Positions 38,261 through 47,670 of a stretch of 64,000 bases of DNA are shown piece by piece. This DNA is from Palsa-459 sp035937595 (GTDB lineage Bacteria > Actinomycetota > Acidimicrobiia > Acidimicrobiales > RAAP-2). The translations under genes and the position numbers were made by a program. Within the stretch, counting starts at the first letter, position 1, and every line of letters begins with the position of its first letter. The notes below the pieces were generated by a model. The model was not told the origin of the DNA. It did not search any database and saw only the letters and a list, made by a program, of their open reading frames with translations. Location: positions 1 to 64,000 of the forward strand of contig DASZHS010000051.1 in the NCBI GenBank assembly GCA_035937595.1, read 5' to 3'.

Positions 38261-41113
38261 GTGGCCAAGAGTTGTGATGGTGTTGGGGGAAAGGTCGAAG
38301 AGCACCTTCAAGCGGGTCGAGTCGTGCGAGAGACTTTCGTTGTGTCGCCCAGCGGGACCGTCACGCTCCTAGATACACGGCTCATCACGGGGAGCGCTAC
38401 GCCACATCTCGTGTCGGGCGCAGTGACCGGATCGGAGCGAGCGCTCGACGCCGTCATGGCCGCGTCGGTCGGCCGCCAGGGCGGCACGCTCCTCGCGAGT
38501 GTCCCCGGCCAACGGTTGGCTGCCTTCGCCACGGCTGCCGCCGCGGCGCGCGCTGCGGCGGCGTGCCAGAGGGCGTTGATGTCCGATCATGGCGTGCCCC
38601 TCCGCGTGCGCATGGCGATGCACACCGGTACGTGCACCGAGCGCCTCGGCACCCCCGTCGGCCCCGCCGTCCGCCGAGCGCGCCACCTCGCGAACATGGC
38701 CTACGGCGGCCAGGTGCTCGTCTCGGCCACGTCGTCGGTGCTCCTGTTCGAGGGCGGTGAGAGCTTCGCGCTGCGTGATCTGGGCCTCCACCGGCTGAAG
38801 GACCTTGGCCCTCCTGAGCACGTCTTCCAACTGGAACTCCCGGATCTGCGCACGGACTTCCCGCCCCTTCGATCGCTCGACCATCCGGACCTCCCGAACA
38901 ATCTCCCCACGATGGTCGCCCCGCTCGTCGGGCGTGTGGAGGAGCTCGAGCACGTGCTCGGCCTGCTCGACGAGGCACGACTGGTGACCCTCGCGGGGCC
39001 GGGCGGGGCGGGCAAGACGCGCCTCGCGGTGCACGCCGCGGCCGAGGCCCTCGACGGAGCGGGGAGCGGGGGCGCCTGGCTCGTCGAGCTGGCTCCGGTC
39101 AGCGACGAGCAGCAGGTGCCCTTCGCGATCGTCACGGCACTCGACATCCCTGAGTCCGACACGGACTCGCTGGAGCTCCTCGTTCGCGCACTGGCGACCC
39201 AGGAGACGCTGCTCGTGCTCGACAACTGCGAGCACGTCATCGATCGTGTGGCGAAGATCGCGGACACCCTCCTGCGGGAGTGCGCGGGCGTCCGCATCCT
39301 CGCCACCTCTCGGGAGCCACTGGGTGTGGATGGAGAGCTGGTGTATCGAGTGCCCTCGCTGTCGCTCCCCGAGGAGGACGTGAGCTCGTTGACCGAGTCG
39401 GCCGGCTCCGATGCCGTCGACCTCTTCCTCGGGCGGGCATCGATGGTAGGTGCGGTGATCGCCGACAGCGATGGTCCGCTGGTGGCGTCAGTGTGTCGCC
39501 GCCTCGATGGCATTCCGCTCGCGATCGAGCTCGCCGCGGCCAGGCTGACCTCGCTCTCGCTTGCGGAGCTGTCGGAACGACTCGACGAGCGGTTCCGGCT
39601 CCTGACGGGTGGCGCGCGCAGTGCCATGGCCCGACAGCAGACGCTGCAGGCACTCGTCGATTGGTCCTACGAGCTGCTCAATCCACCCGAGCGATCCGCC
39701 CTGCAGCGCCTCTCTGTGTTCTCGGGGCCGTTCGACCTCGACGCGGCGCAGACGGTCTGCGCCGGTGACGACCTGGACGACCTCGACGTCGTCAACCTGC
39801 TGCACTCGCTGGTGCAGAAGAGCCTTGTGATCGCCCAGCAGGACGCGGAGGCCACGCGATACCGACTCCTCGAGACGATCCGCCAGTACGGAGCGATCGA
39901 GCTTCTTCGAGACAGCGGGTCCACGGGCGTCCTCGACGTGCGCGATCGGCACGCCGACTACTACCTCGCCACGGCGCGCGCGGCCGCACCTGGTCTGCAG
40001 GGACCTGACGTTGGGGCATGGATCGCCGCTCTCGATCGGGACGCGGACAACCTTCGAGCGGCGATCACGCACCTCGCCGACCTGCGTCCCAGAGACGTGC
40101 TCGAGCTCATCGGGTGCATCGAGCGCTACTTCACGCTCAAGGCGGCGGTCGACATCATCCCGCCCACGCTCCGGGCGGTCTCGAAGGTCGATCACAACGA
40201 TCCTCGTACCGCCGAGGTCGTGGCAGCCGCCCTTCTGGCGGTGTGCCGGATGACCGCGTGGCACCTGATCGGGCGGCCCGCCGAGGTCGAAGCCTCCGAG
40301 AGGTACGCCCTTCGTGCAGAGGAGCTCGCGAGCCGCACCCGCCGGTTCGACCTCGAAGCGAGGGCGCTCGTCTACCGGATGCAGGTCGCTCTCTACCGGG
40401 GTGACCGCGGCGGAGCGGTGGCGCACCTGGGAGCGGCCGAGGAGATTGCTCGCCGCTGCCGACTTGACTCGATCCTCTCGGAGGTCATCCTGTCGTCGCT
40501 GCACCCAGCCCTGGTGGAGCACCAGGGCCTCACCGTCGAGCAATGGCACGCTCGAGCCGCCGAGGCGCTGCAAGCGGCGGAACGCGCCGGAGATCTGACG
40601 ATGGTGAGCCAGGTGAAGTTCTGGTACGCGACGCAGGCGCTGCGAGAGGGACGACTGGTCGAGTCACGACGCCTCTTCGAGGAGACGATCGATCTCGCGC
40701 ACCGGATCGGCGCTCATGACGGCGCGGCACTCAACAACTTCCTCATCGTGTGCCTTGTCCAGGCTGACTACGACGCTGCGGTGTCCCCCCTTCGCAAGTG
40801 CCTGCGCAGGATGCGGCGGTCGGGTTTCCGGACGAACCCGGGCGACCTCATCGCCGCGAGCGCCTGCATTGCAACCTGGCGGGGTGACCCCGTCGAGGGC
40901 GCTCAGCTCCACGGTGCCGCCGACGAGATCCGCAAGCCCGCCTATGAGACCAGCGAGCTGTTCCGAACCGCATCCGACGTCGCCATGGAGGAGGCGAGCG
41001 CGGCGCGAGGTCGAGCCGCGATGGGCGATGTGGAGTACGTCAAGGCGTATGAGGAGGGAGCGAGGTTCTCGGTGGGACAAGCCTGCGACCTTGCACTCGC
41101 CATTCTCCAGTGA
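38261..41113 (+). CDS. cyclase-homology / NTPase / TPR regulator with a decayed cyclase domain
   Basis: A 950-residue protein of the AfsR/LuxR-like STAND type. Residues about 30-195 align with class III nucleotide cyclases (GTVTLL start, MAMHTGTC, YGGQVLVS, LRDLGLHRLKDLGPPEHVFQL). The metal-binding Asp of FTDIEGS, the second Asp of the GDG motif and the Asn of the NRAARL motif are all replaced. An NB-ARC-like NTPase follows, with P-loop GPGGAGKTRLA near 246 and LVLDNCEHV. A winged-helix-like segment and TPR-like helices (about 600-940) come next. There is no C-terminal LuxR domain. It is probably a sensor scaffold rather than a cyclase. The GTG start is provisional because no good ribosome-binding site is visible. 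Confidence 0.82.
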   Translation: MAKSCDGVGGKVEEHLQAGRVVRETFVVSPSGTVTLLDTRLITGSATPHLVSGAVTGSERALDAVMAASVGRQGGTLLASVPGQRLAAFATAAAAARAAAACQRALMSDHGVPLRVRMAMHTGTCTERLGTPVGPAVRRARHLANMAYGGQVLVSATSSVLLFEGGESFALRDLGLHRLKDLGPPEHVFQLELPDLRTDFPPLRSLDHPDLPNNLPTMVAPLVGRVEELEHVLGLLDEARLVTLAGPGGAGKTRLAVHAAAEALDGAGSGGAWLVELAPVSDEQQVPFAIVTALDIPESDTDSLELLVRALATQETLLVLDNCEHVIDRVAKIADTLLRECAGVRILATSREPLGVDGELVYRVPSLSLPEEDVSSLTESAGSDAVDLFLGRASMVGAVIADSDGPLVASVCRRLDGIPLAIELAAARLTSLSLAELSERLDERFRLLTGGARSAMARQQTLQALVDWSYELLNPPERSALQRLSVFSGPFDLDAAQTVCAGDDLDDLDVVNLLHSLVQKSLVIAQQDAEATRYRLLETIRQYGAIELLRDSGSTGVLDVRDRHADYYLATARAAAPGLQGPDVGAWIAALDRDADNLRAAITHLADLRPRDVLELIGCIERYFTLKAAVDIIPPTLRAVSKVDHNDPRTAEVVAAALLAVCRMTAWHLIGRPAEVEASERYALRAEELASRTRRFDLEARALVYRMQVALYRGDRGGAVAHLGAAEEIARRCRLDSILSEVILSSLHPALVEHQGLTVEQWHARAAEALQAAERAGDLTMVSQVKFWYATQALREGRLVESRRLFEETIDLAHRIGAHDGAALNNFLIVCLVQADYDAAVSPLRKCLRRMRRSGFRTNPGDLIAASACIATWRGDPVEGAQLHGAADEIRKPAYETSELFRTASDVAMEEASAARGRAAMGDVEYVKAYEEGARFSVGQACDLALAILQ

Positions 41114-41340
41114 CACCGGGACGCCTCCAGCCGACGGCCTGAGCCACCGCGTGCCGGCGAGATCCATGCGAGCCTTCGTCGCTGCGCCACGTCGCAGCAT
41201 CTGGCTCGCCGGTGAGGCACCGTCCGTCGGCGGCGGACGCCTTTGTACTGTGTCGACGTGTGCACGGAGCCGGCAGGTCGCGGGTGTGGTGCGGAACCAG
41301 TGGCGGGCTGCTGCGGGTTCCGAGGAGAGCGACCTACGCG

Positions 41341-42222
41341 ATGAGACCGGTGCCGGAGACCACGAACGGCGGGACGATCCGACCATTCCGGCAGGTGGAC
41401 GTCTTCGGCACCACCCCGTACCTCGGTAACGCCGTGGCGGTGGTGCACGACGCGGACAGGGTCACCAGCGACGAGATGCAGCAGATCGCGTTGTGGACCA
41501 ACCTGTCCGAGACGACGTTCCTCGCCGCGCCGTCCAACCCGGGTGCGGACTACGGCGTCCGCATCTTCACCCCCACCCGAGAGCTCCCCTTCGCTGGCCA
41601 CCCGACGCTCGGAAGCGCCCACGCGTGGCTCGAAGCGGGCGGCGTGTCCCAGCACCCCGACCGCGTCATCCAAGAGTGTGGGATCGGCTTGGTGCCGCTG
41701 CAGCGGACACCAAGTGGGCTCGCCTTCGCGGCTCCCCCGCTGCGTCGCGCGGGGCCCGCGAGCGAGGAGCTTCGTGGACGGGTCATCGAGATGCTGGGCG
41801 TCGACCCGTCCCGTGCGGAGGCGGTGGAGTGGGTCGACAACGGACCTGGCTGGATCGGCGTGCTCGTCGACTCCGCCGAGACGGTGCTCGCCCTACGGCC
41901 AGGCGCCGTCGACCGCCCGATCGGGGTCGTCGGCCCGCATCCCGCGGGTGCGGCCGCACAGTTCGAGGTCCGAGCGTTCGTTCCCTCGAGCGGCTCGACG
42001 GCCGAGGATCCGGTGACGGGGAGTCTCAACGCCTCGCTCGCCCTCTGGTTGCTCGGCTCAGGTCGGGCCCACGCGCCCTACGTCGCGAGCCAAGGAGCGG
42101 CGATCGGGCACTCGGGCCACGTCCACGTGACGCGGGATGCAGCGGGTGAGGTCTGGATCGCCGGCAGCACGAGGACGCTCGTCGAGGGCGCGATCGACGT
42201 CTCGACGATGCCGAGCCGCTGA
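41341..42222 (+). CDS. PhzF family isomerase-like protein
   Basis: A 293-residue PhzF-fold (diaminopimelate-epimerase-like) enzyme; most members have unknown substrates. Motifs are RQVDVFGTTPYLGNAVAVV at the N-terminus, the catalytic-Glu segment LSETTFL near residue 58, GHPTLGSAHAWL near residue 87 and the C-terminal EDPVTGSLNASLA. The ATG at 41341 has a GAGGAG about 14 bases upstream, a long spacing. It stands alone before a tRNA gene and nothing nearby suggests phenazine synthesis. Confidence 0.85.
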   Translation: MRPVPETTNGGTIRPFRQVDVFGTTPYLGNAVAVVHDADRVTSDEMQQIALWTNLSETTFLAAPSNPGADYGVRIFTPTRELPFAGHPTLGSAHAWLEAGGVSQHPDRVIQECGIGLVPLQRTPSGLAFAAPPLRRAGPASEELRGRVIEMLGVDPSRAEAVEWVDNGPGWIGVLVDSAETVLALRPGAVDRPIGVVGPHPAGAAAQFEVRAFVPSSGSTAEDPVTGSLNASLALWLLGSGRAHAPYVASQGAAIGHSGHVHVTRDAAGEVWIAGSTRTLVEGAIDVSTMPSR

Positions 42223-42366
42223 TCTCGGTCTTCGGTTCGTCGCACCGTGGTCGCAAGCACGTGGCCGCTCGATCGGGGGATCCTTGAGTGAGCCGGTACC
42301 ATTCGGGCGCCGCTTCACGGCGACGACCGACGGCCGCGAGCCGCGGGATCGCCGGAGAAGTGGCGG

Positions 42367-42452
42367 GGAGGGATGCGAGAGTGGCCGAATCGGACGGTCT
42401 CGAAAACCGTTGTACCTTCTGGGTACCGTGGGTTCGAATCCCACTCCCTCCG
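42367..42452 (+). tRNA. tRNA-Ser (anticodon CGA)
   Basis: The acceptor stem GGAGGGA pairs with TCCCTCC, discriminator G. The anticodon stem ACGGT/ACCGT encloses the loop CTCGAAA, giving anticodon CGA. A long variable arm (TACC...GGTA) and the T-loop GTTCGAATC are present. The long variable arm is the class II hallmark for tRNA-Ser. The CCA end is not encoded. Reads UCG codons. Confidence 0.95.
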
Positions 42453-42502
42453 CTCAGCGTCACGATCAGCGGCGCGCGGCGCTGCCGGCTGAGGGGAGCG
42501 CG

Positions 42503-44005
42503 ATGACGCTGACGAGGACCGAGCAGGCCGAGGGCGCCGCCCGGACCGAGCACGTCGACGTGCTCATCGTCGGGGCGGGCATCTCGGGGATCGGTGCGGC
42601 GCACCACCTCCAAGAGCAGTGCCCGGAGAAGTCCTTCGTGATCCTGGAGAAGATGGAGAGCTTCGGCGGGACCTGGTGGACCCACCGCTACCCGGGGGCC
42701 CGCTCGGACAGCGACCTGTACACCTTCGGCTACCGCTTCAAGCCCTGGACGGGGCCCCCCATCGCGACCGCCGGTGAGATCCGCACCTACCTCGACGAGG
42801 TGATCGCCGAGGACGGCCTGGCCGAGAGCATCCGCTACCTCCACCGGATCACCGCGGCGTCGTGGTCGAGCGACGAGCGGTGCTGGACCGTCGAGGCCAT
42901 CCGCCTCGACACCGGCGAGGCGCTCCGGTTCACGACGGGCTTCCTGTGGATGTGCCAGGGCTACTACCGCCAAGAGGACGCCTACACGCCCGAGTGGCCG
43001 GGGTTCGAGCGGTTCGGGGGCACCGTCGTGCACCCCCAGCAGTGGCCCGAGGGCTTCGACGTCACGGACAAGCGGGTCGTCGTCATCGGGTCGGGGGCGA
43101 CGGCGGCAACCTTGATCCCCAACATCGCCGACGATGCCGCGCACGTGACGATGCTGCAGCGCTCCCCCACCTTCTTCTTCATCGCGCCGAACCAGAACGA
43201 GACCGCCAACATGCTCCGCGACCTCGAAATCCCGGAGGAGTGGATCCACGAGATCGTCCGACGCCAACTGATCCAGCTGCAGGGGATGCTGTCCACGCTC
43301 GGGCGCGACGAGCCCGAGTTCCTGCGCGAGGAGCTCCTCCGGCCGGTCCGCGAGATACTCGGCGACGACTTCGACGTCGAGCGGCACTTCAGCCCCACCT
43401 ACCGCCCCTGGCAGCAGCGCATCGCCATCGTCCCCGACGGCGACTTCTTCCACGCGATCCGCGCGGGCAAGGCGTCCGTCGTCACCGATCAGATCGAGTC
43501 GTTCACCGAGCACGGCATCGTGCTCGCCTCGGGTGCGTCGCTCGATGCCGACGTGATCGTGACGGCGACGGGCTTCAACCTCACCCAGCTCGGCGACGTC
43601 GCCATCACGATCGACGACGCCCCCCTCGACCTCGCCTCCACGGTGACCTGGCGCGGGATGATGTTCACGGGCGTCCCGAACCTGCTCTGGGTGTTCGGTT
43701 ACCTCCGCTTCAGCTGGACCCTGCGCGTCGACCTCCTTGGGGACCTCGTGTGCCGGCTGCTCGCGCACATGGGCGAGCTCGGTGCGAGCGTCGTGGTCCC
43801 AGAGCTGCGCGAGGACGAGGCGACCATGGAGCGGCGCCCGTGGATCGACCCGGAGAACTTCAACGCCGGGTACATCACGCGCAACCTGCACCTCATGCCG
43901 CAGCAGGGCACCCACACCCCGTGGCAGCACGTCCAGGACTACGTGACCGACCTTCGCGAGCTCCCCGACGCGGACCTCGACGACGGCTCGCTCGTCTATA
44001 AGTGA
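42503..44005 (+). CDS. flavin-dependent monooxygenase, Baeyer-Villiger type
   Basis: A 500-residue NAD(P)H/FAD monooxygenase. The N-terminal FAD loop VDVLIVGAGISGIGAAHHL (near residue 18) is followed by GGTWWTHRYPGARSD. The BVMO signature FxGxxxHxxxWP is seen as FGGTVVHPQQWP near residue 172, next to the NAD(P)H Rossmann loop VVVIGSGATAAT. Later there is an ATGFNL motif. Members oxidise ketones to esters or act as N- or S-oxygenases, so the substrate cannot be told. The ATG at 42503 has a GAGGGGAG ribosome-binding site. gabT follows but has its own promoter-like element, so a joint pathway is not established. Confidence 0.88.
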   Translation: MTLTRTEQAEGAARTEHVDVLIVGAGISGIGAAHHLQEQCPEKSFVILEKMESFGGTWWTHRYPGARSDSDLYTFGYRFKPWTGPPIATAGEIRTYLDEVIAEDGLAESIRYLHRITAASWSSDERCWTVEAIRLDTGEALRFTTGFLWMCQGYYRQEDAYTPEWPGFERFGGTVVHPQQWPEGFDVTDKRVVVIGSGATAATLIPNIADDAAHVTMLQRSPTFFFIAPNQNETANMLRDLEIPEEWIHEIVRRQLIQLQGMLSTLGRDEPEFLREELLRPVREILGDDFDVERHFSPTYRPWQQRIAIVPDGDFFHAIRAGKASVVTDQIESFTEHGIVLASGASLDADVIVTATGFNLTQLGDVAITIDDAPLDLASTVTWRGMMFTGVPNLLWVFGYLRFSWTLRVDLLGDLVCRLLAHMGELGASVVVPELREDEATMERRPWIDPENFNAGYITRNLHLMPQQGTHTPWQHVQDYVTDLRELPDADLDDGSLVYK

Positions 44006-44031
44006 CGAGGACCGCCACCGTCGCTCCCGCG

Positions 44032-44037
44032 TAGCCT
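44032..44037 (+). promoter_or_regulatory. putative -10 element for gabT
   Basis: TAGCCT lies 23 bases before the gabT ATG, with AAGGAGG between them. It matches the TANNNT pattern at other genes here. Confidence 0.4.
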
Positions 44038-44060
44038 CTGGTGCACAAGGAGGTCCGTCG

Positions 44061-45395
44061 ATGACACCCGACCGCATCGAGCAGCGTCGCCTGCTCGTCA
44101 CCCAGCTCCCCGGTCCGCGCTCCAAGGAGCTCCACGACCGGCGCACCGACGCGGTGTCGGCGGGTCTCTCGGTCGGCTTCCCCGTCTACATCGAGCGGGG
44201 GATGGGCGCGATCCTCGTGGACGTCGACGGCAACCAGCTCATCGACCTCGGGGCCGGCATCGCGGTCACCTCGGTGGGCCACGCCGTCCCCGAGGTGGTC
44301 GACGCCGTGGCGGCGCAGGTGGCCCGCATGACCCACACCTGCTTCATGGTCACGCCCTACGAGGGGTACGTCGAGGTCTGCGAGGCGCTCAACCGCCTCA
44401 CCCCCGGCGACCACGACAAGCGCAGCGCGCTCTTCAACTCTGGTGCCGAGGCGATCGAGAACGCCGTGAAGATCGCGAGGCTCGCGACGGGGCGACCGGC
44501 CGTCGTCGTCTTCGAGCACGCCTACCACGGGCGCACGAACCTGACGATGGCCCTGACCGCGAAGAACATGCCCTACAAGGACCGGTTCGGCCCCTTCGCC
44601 CCGGAGGTCTACCGCGTGCCCACGAGCTACCCGTTCCGCGACGGGCGCTCGGGCCCGGAGGCCGCGGCGCTCGCGCTCGGCCAGATCGAGTCCGACGTGG
44701 GCGCGAGCAACGTGGCGGCCGTCCTCATCGAGCCCATCCAGGGCGAGGGGGGCTTCGTCGTACCGGCCGAGGGGTTCCTCCCCGCGCTCTCGGAATGGTG
44801 CGCGACGTCGGGCGCGCTCTTCATCGCCGACGAGATCCAGACCGGGTTCTGTCGCACCGGTGCGTGGTTCGCGTGCGAGCACGAGGGCGTGGTCCCCGAC
44901 CTCGTCGCCACGGCCAAGGGCATCGCCGCGGGGATGCCGCTCGCCGCAGTGACCGGACGCCAAGCGGTCATGGACGCGGTCCACGAGGGCGGGCTCGGCG
45001 GCACCTACGGGGGGAACCCGGTCGCCTGCGCCGCCGCGATCGCCGCGATCGAGGTCATGCGGCGCGACGACCTCGCCGCGCGCGCGCGCCGGATCGAGGC
45101 GCTCGTCCGCCCGCGCCTCGAGGCCCTCGCGTCGGCGACGCCGACCGTCGGCGAGGTCCGCGGCCGAGGGGCGATGCTGGCCATGGAGTTCGTCCAGCCC
45201 GGCACGACCACGCCGAACGCCGCGGCGGTGAAGGCCGTCCTCGCCGCGTGCCACGCCGAGGGCGTCGTCGCGCTCTCGTGCGGCACCTACGGCAACGTCG
45301 TGCGGCTGCTGCCCCCGCTCACGATCGGCGAGGAGCTGCTGGACGAGGGCGTCGCCGTCCTCGAGTCGGCGGTCCGCGGGCTCGACGCGTCCTAG
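44061..45395 (+). CDS. gabT: 4-aminobutyrate aminotransferase (class III, GabT-like)
   Basis: A PLP enzyme that transfers the amino group of 4-aminobutyrate (or a related omega-amino acid) to 2-oxoglutarate. The 444 residues match GabT. Visible features are GAGIAVTSVGHAVPEVV near the N-terminus, the phosphate-binding NSGAEAIENAVKIAR, AYHGRTN, the cofactor-ring Asp in ADEIQTGFCRTG near residue 255, and the catalytic Lys in ATAKGIAAGMPL near residue 285. The ATG at 44061 follows a strong AAGGAGG site. The convergent hydrolase gene downstream is separated by a GC-rich hairpin. Confidence 0.88.
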   Translation: MTPDRIEQRRLLVTQLPGPRSKELHDRRTDAVSAGLSVGFPVYIERGMGAILVDVDGNQLIDLGAGIAVTSVGHAVPEVVDAVAAQVARMTHTCFMVTPYEGYVEVCEALNRLTPGDHDKRSALFNSGAEAIENAVKIARLATGRPAVVVFEHAYHGRTNLTMALTAKNMPYKDRFGPFAPEVYRVPTSYPFRDGRSGPEAAALALGQIESDVGASNVAAVLIEPIQGEGGFVVPAEGFLPALSEWCATSGALFIADEIQTGFCRTGAWFACEHEGVVPDLVATAKGIAAGMPLAAVTGRQAVMDAVHEGGLGGTYGGNPVACAAAIAAIEVMRRDDLAARARRIEALVRPRLEALASATPTVGEVRGRGAMLAMEFVQPGTTTPNAAAVKAVLAACHAEGVVALSCGTYGNVVRLLPPLTIGEELLDEGVAVLESAVRGLDAS

Positions 45396-45397
45396 TC

Positions 45398-45414
45398 GCG
45401 CGGCGCCGCCGCGC
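45398..45414. terminator. possible bidirectional hairpin between convergent genes
   Basis: A perfect 7-bp stem GCGCGGC-GCC-GCCGCGC sits in the 25-base gap between the gabT stop and the stop of the convergent hydrolase gene. It has no T-run, so its activity is uncertain. Confidence 0.4.
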
Positions 45415-45420
45415 TGGCCG

Positions 45421-46437
45421 TCAGCCGGGGTGCGGGGCGTGGGGCTCGCGCGTCTCGAAGAACCGCCGGAGCCCAGCGGCGTTCGAGTGGACGCCCGAGA
45501 GGACCTCGGCCTTCTCGAGATGCTCTCGCGGGACGCCGGTGAGCTCGAAGGCCATGCCCAGGGCCTCGGCGATGTCCTCGCCGCCGCGCCAGGCGGCCTC
45601 GGCGACCTCCGCCCAGTGCACGAGCACCTCGTCGGCCTCGGCGAGGAGGGCCGCCGGGTCGTCCAGCAGGCCGTAGTGGGCGAGCGCCACCGCGCTCGGT
45701 CGCCGCTCGGCGAACCGCCGCAGCGAGTCGCGCGCCTGGTGCAGGTCGAAGTCCGGCGGGGGCGTCGCCGGCCGGAGCACCCCGACGTCGGGCAGCCGGA
45801 CACCGACCGCGTCGCCCGCGAACAGGATGCCCGAGGAGGAGTCGTGCAGCCCCAGGTGGTGCTTGGCGTGCCCGGGCGAGTCGATGGCGGTGAGCGTCCT
45901 GCCGTCACCGAGGTCGATCGCCTCGAGGTCCGCGAGCACGTGGAGCCGGTCCGGTGGCGTCGGCGTGAGCCGCCCGTAGAGGGCGTCGAGCAGGTCGCCG
46001 TAGACGAGCGCCGCCGACGAGATGAGCCGGGTCGGGTCCGCGAGGTGGCGCGCGCCCTTCTCGTGCACGTACACCGTGGCGTTCGGGAACGCGGCCGCGA
46101 CGTCGCCCACGCCGCCGGCGTGGTCCAGGTGGATGTGCGTCACGACCACGCCCGCGAGGTCGTCGGCGCCCACGCCGAGCGCGGCGAGGGCGCCCAGCAA
46201 CGTGGGCACCGAGGACTGCGAGCCCGTCTCGACGAGCACGGGCCGTGGGCCCTCGAGCAGGTAGCCCGCCGTCACGCGCGACCAGCCGCCGAGCATCGTG
46301 TCGAGCTCGAGCACCCCGTCGGCGAGCCGTGTCGGCGCGACCGGCGCCGCGGTGGTGTCGGCGGCCGCATCGGGCGGCGGGCCGTGGTGGTGCGGCCGGG
46401 TCGGCATCGCCGCGTCGTCGTCGTGGTGGTCGTCCAT
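45421..46437 (-). CDS. metallo-beta-lactamase-fold hydrolase
   Basis: A 338-residue protein with a His/Asp-rich, low-complexity N-terminus (about 1-40) that might chelate metal. The MBL domain has the metal motif VVTHIHLDHAGGVGD (HxHxDH), a later His in SPGHAKHHLGLHD, the bridging Asp in LFAGDAVGVRLPD and another His in LAHYGL. A helical C-terminal extension (about 245-338) resembles those of glyoxalase-II-like or quorum-quenching-type relatives, but no substrate can be named. The ATG at 46437 has a GAGGAG site and follows the protease stop by 8 bases. Confidence 0.82.
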   Translation of the reverse strand: MDDHHDDDAAMPTRPHHHGPPPDAAADTTAAPVAPTRLADGVLELDTMLGGWSRVTAGYLLEGPRPVLVETGSQSSVPTLLGALAALGVGADDLAGVVVTHIHLDHAGGVGDVAAAFPNATVYVHEKGARHLADPTRLISSAALVYGDLLDALYGRLTPTPPDRLHVLADLEAIDLGDGRTLTAIDSPGHAKHHLGLHDSSSGILFAGDAVGVRLPDVGVLRPATPPPDFDLHQARDSLRRFAERRPSAVALAHYGLLDDPAALLAEADEVLVHWAEVAEAAWRGGEDIAEALGMAFELTGVPREHLEKAEVLSGVHSNAAGLRRFFETREPHAPHPG

Positions 46438-46445
46438 GTCGCTCC

Positions 46446-47618
46446 TCAGCCGGGGGTGCACGCCCCGGACGTCGTCGTGCCCGTCGCGTGCGTGGCGCGA
46501 GCCACCTCGGGCGCCAGGGCGGATCCCCTGATCGCGTAGGCGAGCCCCGCCTGGGACAGGGACCGCGAGAACACCATGCCGAGCGCGGCGTTCCCTGAGA
46601 CCAGCGGGCTGCCCGAGTTGCCGGGCAGCACCGAGGCGGTGACGGCGTAGATGGCCCGGCTCGCGAGACCGCCCCCGTAGATGTCACGGCCCTGGGCGGT
46701 GAGCGACCCGGCCACCCCCGCCGGCGTGTCGGTCCTCGGGCCGCCGCCGGGGAACCCGATCACCGCCGCCTCGGTCCCGGTCGGGGCGATCCTCACGTCG
46801 AGCGGCACCGGGCGCGCCGTGAGGCCGGGGACGCGCAGGACCGCGACGTCGAGCGACGGGTCGAACACGACGAGCGACGCCTTGGTCGTACGGTCCGTGC
46901 TGCGCACCGTGACGACGGGCTCGCCCGCGACGACGTGTGCGTTCGTGACCACGAGACCCGGGGCGACGACGAAGGACGTCCCGACCCGGGTCACGCCGCA
47001 GCCGCCCGATGCGGTGACCTTCAGCACCGACGGCGCCGTGCGCGCCGCGAGCGCCGTCGTCACAGACGGGGTCGGCAGCGGCACGCTCGTCGTCGAGGGC
47101 TGGGTCACCGCGGCGAACGCGAGCGGGAAGACCTCGTTGGACACGAAGGCCTGGGCGCGCGCGATGACCGAGGGCACCGGCGGCATCACCGCGTCGAGCG
47201 CGGTCAGCACGGACGAGTGCTGGATCGGTCGCGCGAGCCAGCCCACCGAGGACTGGGTGAAGAGCCCCGCGACGAGCCATGCGCTCAGGAGAGCGCCGAG
47301 CGCGGCGACCGCCGCGCCCGCGATCGCGTCGACCGTCCCGAGGTGCAGCCGTCGCATCGTGACGTTGGCCCACTTGCCGAGGGTGTTGCCGCCGATCGCG
47401 CCGAGCACCGCGATGCCGAGCACGACGCCCACGGTGACGACGGTGCGCGCCACGTCGACGTGCAGGTGCCCCGCGATGGGCACGGCGACGACCGCGCCGA
47501 TCGCGAGCCCGGCGACGAAGCCGACGAGCGCGAGCAGCTGGGTGAGCGCGCCGAGGGCGCGACCCCGCAGCGCGGCGAGCGCGACCCACACCACGATCAC
47601 GATGTCGACCCAGCTCAC
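46446..47618 (-). CDS. membrane-anchored serine protease, MarP-like (CvpA + trypsin fold)
   Basis: The 390 residues match mycobacterial MarP (Rv3671c, 397 residues), a periplasmic-facing protease needed for acid and oxidative stress tolerance. An N-terminal CvpA-like domain has about four membrane helices (1-130). The chymotrypsin-fold protease follows, with the catalytic triad His near 227 (TNAHVV), Asp near 257 (SLDVAVL) and Ser near 335 (GNSGSPL). A Cys just before the protease core (GGCGVTRVG) and one at the C-terminus (GACTPG) match the redox disulfide of MarP. The start is GTG 47618. It is divergent from the lipoprotein gene at 47671, sharing a 52-base gap. Confidence 0.87.
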   Translation of the reverse strand: MSWVDIVIVVWVALAALRGRALGALTQLLALVGFVAGLAIGAVVAVPIAGHLHVDVARTVVTVGVVLGIAVLGAIGGNTLGKWANVTMRRLHLGTVDAIAGAAVAALGALLSAWLVAGLFTQSSVGWLARPIQHSSVLTALDAVMPPVPSVIARAQAFVSNEVFPLAFAAVTQPSTTSVPLPTPSVTTALAARTAPSVLKVTASGGCGVTRVGTSFVVAPGLVVTNAHVVAGEPVVTVRSTDRTTKASLVVFDPSLDVAVLRVPGLTARPVPLDVRIAPTGTEAAVIGFPGGGPRTDTPAGVAGSLTAQGRDIYGGGLASRAIYAVTASVLPGNSGSPLVSGNAALGMVFSRSLSQAGLAYAIRGSALAPEVARATHATGTTTSGACTPG

Positions 47619-47656
47619 CGCCCGGAGGGTAGACCGGGTGCACGCCGCGACGCGCC

Positions 47657-47662
47657 TACCAT
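47657..47662 (+). promoter_or_regulatory. putative leaderless -10 element for the lipoprotein gene
   Basis: TACCAT lies 8 bases before the GTG at 47671 with no ribosome-binding site between them, the usual geometry of leaderless actinobacterial transcripts. Confidence 0.5.
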
Positions 47663-47670
47663 CGGCAGCC

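Noticed and set aside
42367..42452. tRNA-Ser as an attachment site of a genomic island
   Set aside because: No integrase, no repeated 3' tRNA fragment and no change in base composition are visible on either side.
42026..45908. Minus-strand frames of 671-706 codons opposite tRNA-Ser, the monooxygenase and gabT
   Set aside because: They would cross a tRNA gene and two well-supported enzymes, and contain no domains.
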